Source: Hydrogenophaga sp. (lineage in GTDB: Bacteria > Pseudomonadota > Gammaproteobacteria > Burkholderiales > Burkholderiaceae_C). Taken from it: a stretch of 37,070 nucleotides of DNA. Both the position numbers and the translations under genes were made by a program. The stretch lies in the NCBI RefSeq assembly GCF_028698005.1, contig NZ_JAQVEJ010000012.1:1-37070 (forward strand). The letters are read 5' to 3'. Each line of letters starts with the position of its first letter. Within the stretch, counting starts at the first letter, position 1. Below the pieces are notes generated by a model. That model was not told where the DNA came from, did no database searches, and worked only from the letters and a program-made list of their open reading frames with translations. Shown here piece after piece: positions 36,073-37,070 of this stretch.

Positions 36073-36078
36073 TATAAT
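36073..36078 (+). promoter_or_regulatory. -10 element of carA
   Basis: A consensus TATAAT preceded by GGC, in the gap after the methyltransferase gene, about 180 bases upstream of carA. No clear -35. Confidence 0.6.
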
Positions 36079-36084
36079 TTCAAG

Positions 36085-36250
36085 GTTTACCCGCAATCGG
36101 CGCCACCTGCGTGCGCCCGCCCCGGTGCAGGCTTGTCCCGGCACCGGATTCCCGTCGACCGAACATCCGTCCGGTCCTCCGGGTGCCCCGGGCCGCCTGA
36201 GGCCCGGTTCTGCCCCCGGCGGGCGTGGGTGCGCCCCAACCCATCTGGAG
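36085..36250 (+). promoter_or_regulatory. Hairpin-rich 5' leader of carA
   Basis: Between the -10 box and the carA start the leader can form consecutive perfect hairpins: CCGGTGC (36122-36128) with GCACCGG (36141-36147), GACCG (36157-36161) with CGGTC (36172-36176), and CCGGGCC (36188-36194) with GGCCCGG (36201-36207). No T-run follows, so simple attenuation is not evident. Regulation of carAB by pyrimidines or arginine would be expected, but the mechanism here is open. Confidence 0.45.
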
Positions 36251-36256
36251 AACACC

Positions 36257-37070
36257 GTGCTTCCCGTCCACCCGAAAGCCATCCTCGCGCTCGCAGACGG
36301 CACGGTCTTTACCGGCATTTCCATCGGTGCCACTGGCCAGACCACCGGCGAGGTGGTGTTCAACACCTCGATCACGGGCTACCAGGAAATCCTCACCGAT
36401 CCGAGCTACTGCCAGCAGATCGTCACGCTCACATACCCTCACATCGGCAACACCGGGGTGAACCGTGAAGACGTGGAAGCCGACCGCATTCACGCGGCCG
36501 GCCTGATCATCAAAGACCTGCCGCTTCTGGCCTCCAACTTCCGCTGCGAAGAAACCCTGTCGCGGTACCTGCAGCGCGAAGGCACCGTGGCCATTGCCGA
36601 CATCGACACCCGTGCGCTGACGCGCCTGTTGCGCACCAAGGGTGCCCAGAACGGCTGCATCCTGGCCCTGCCAGCCGGCGAGGCCCTGACCGACGAACAC
36701 CGCGCCCGCGCCATCGCGGCTGCCAAGGGCGCGCCCGACATGACGGGTCTGGATCTGGCCAAGGTCGTGTCCACCCGCGAGCCCTATGCCTGGACGCAGA
36801 CCGAATGGCAATTGGGCTTTGGTTACGGCGAGCAGATCGCGCCCAAATTCCATGTGGTGGCCTACGACCTCGGTGTCAAGAAGAACATCCTGCGCATGCT
36901 CGCGCAGCGTGGCTGCAAGATCACCGTGGTGCCGGCCACGACATCGGCGGCCGATGTGTTCAAGCTCAAGCCCAATGGCGTCTTTCTCTCCAACGGCCCT
37001 GGCGATCCGCAGCCTTGCGACTACGCCATCGCAGCCGCGCGCGAGATCGTTGACAGTGGCACGCCCGTGT
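36257..37070 (+). CDS. carA: Carbamoyl-phosphate synthase small subunit, 5' part (runs off the window)
   Basis: The first 271 codons of CarA, whose glutaminase releases ammonia for carbamoyl phosphate used in arginine and pyrimidine synthesis. The start is a GTG at 36257 with CTGGAGAA upstream. The N-terminal domain is complete: [40 protein letters not shown] and [18 protein letters not shown]-type sequence, then [17 protein letters not shown]. The glutaminase domain starts near [18 protein letters not shown] and includes [14 protein letters not shown]; the nucleophilic cysteine lies beyond the window. Confidence 0.96.
   Translation, partial: MLPVHPKAILALADGTVFTGISIGATGQTTGEVVFNTSITGYQEILTDPSYCQQIVTLTYPHIGNTGVNREDVEADRIHAAGLIIKDLPLLASNFRCEETLSRYLQREGTVAIADIDTRALTRLLRTKGAQNGCILALPAGEALTDEHRARAIAAAKGAPDMTGLDLAKVVSTREPYAWTQTEWQLGFGYGEQIAPKFHVVAYDLGVKKNILRMLAQRGCKITVVPATTSAADVFKLKPNGVFLSNGPGDPQPCDYAIAAAREIVDSGTPV

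Overview
The window is high-GC chromosomal DNA from a betaproteobacterium, most likely order Burkholderiales (Comamonadaceae/Sphaerotilaceae-like). I infer this from the gene order mfd / ispD-ispF / envZ-ompR, a PhaR-type polyhydroxyalkanoate regulator, a D-3-hydroxybutyrate dehydrogenase, a RelA-type (p)ppGpp synthetase with a degenerate hydrolase domain, and the tRNA-Leu / rnr and rpsB-to-rnhB gene orders. No species call is possible from sequence alone.

Layout. 1-77: 5' end of mfd, minus strand. 160-1370: ispD-ispF (isoprenoid precursors). 1481-3702: an EnvZ/OmpR-type two-component system, minus strand. 3870-4942: a small exported protein coupled to a SIMPL-domain protein. 4949-5134: two perfect copies of an 87-bp GC-rich intergenic repeat. 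5136-5906: 3-hydroxybutyrate dehydrogenase, minus strand. 5972-9246: an alpha/beta hydrolase and relA. 9284-9360: tRNA-Val with a strong terminator. 9403-11001: a gene graveyard. 11066-14385: pncB, phaR, rimO. 14446-14774: two identical tRNA-Leu(CAG) genes, minus strand. 14823-17645: rnr and a YggT-family gene. 17652-20483: nnr and an FAD-dependent oxidoreductase, minus strand. 20595-36022: the long housekeeping array rpsB-tsf-pyrH-frr-uppS-cdsA-dxr-rseP-bamA-skp-lpxD-fabZ-lpxA-lpxB-rnhB plus a SpoU-family methyltransferase gene. 36257-37070: 5' part of carA behind a hairpin-rich leader.

The main array ties together translation (S2, EF-Ts, RRF), UMP phosphorylation, isoprenoid and undecaprenyl synthesis (Dxr, UppS; also IspD and IspF at the left edge), CDP-diacylglycerol synthesis, regulated intramembrane proteolysis (RseP), outer-membrane protein assembly (BamA, Skp) and lipid A synthesis (LpxD, FabZ, LpxA, LpxB). 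Most junctions overlap or are very short, which implies co-transcription and translational coupling.

The most unusual part is 9403-11001. Directly after the tRNA-Val gene lie, in order: a fragment resembling a tyrosine-recombinase catalytic domain, a frameshifted AraC-family C-terminal fragment, a fosmidomycin-resistance-type (Fsr) MFS transporter broken at both ends and frameshifted, and, fused at the Fsr break, the C-terminal part of the nitrogen-fixation protein NifQ with its cysteine motif intact. I read this as the eroded remains of a tRNA-associated integrated region, rearranged with DNA from a nif locus. I saw no intact new defence system, CRISPR array, insertion sequence or phage.
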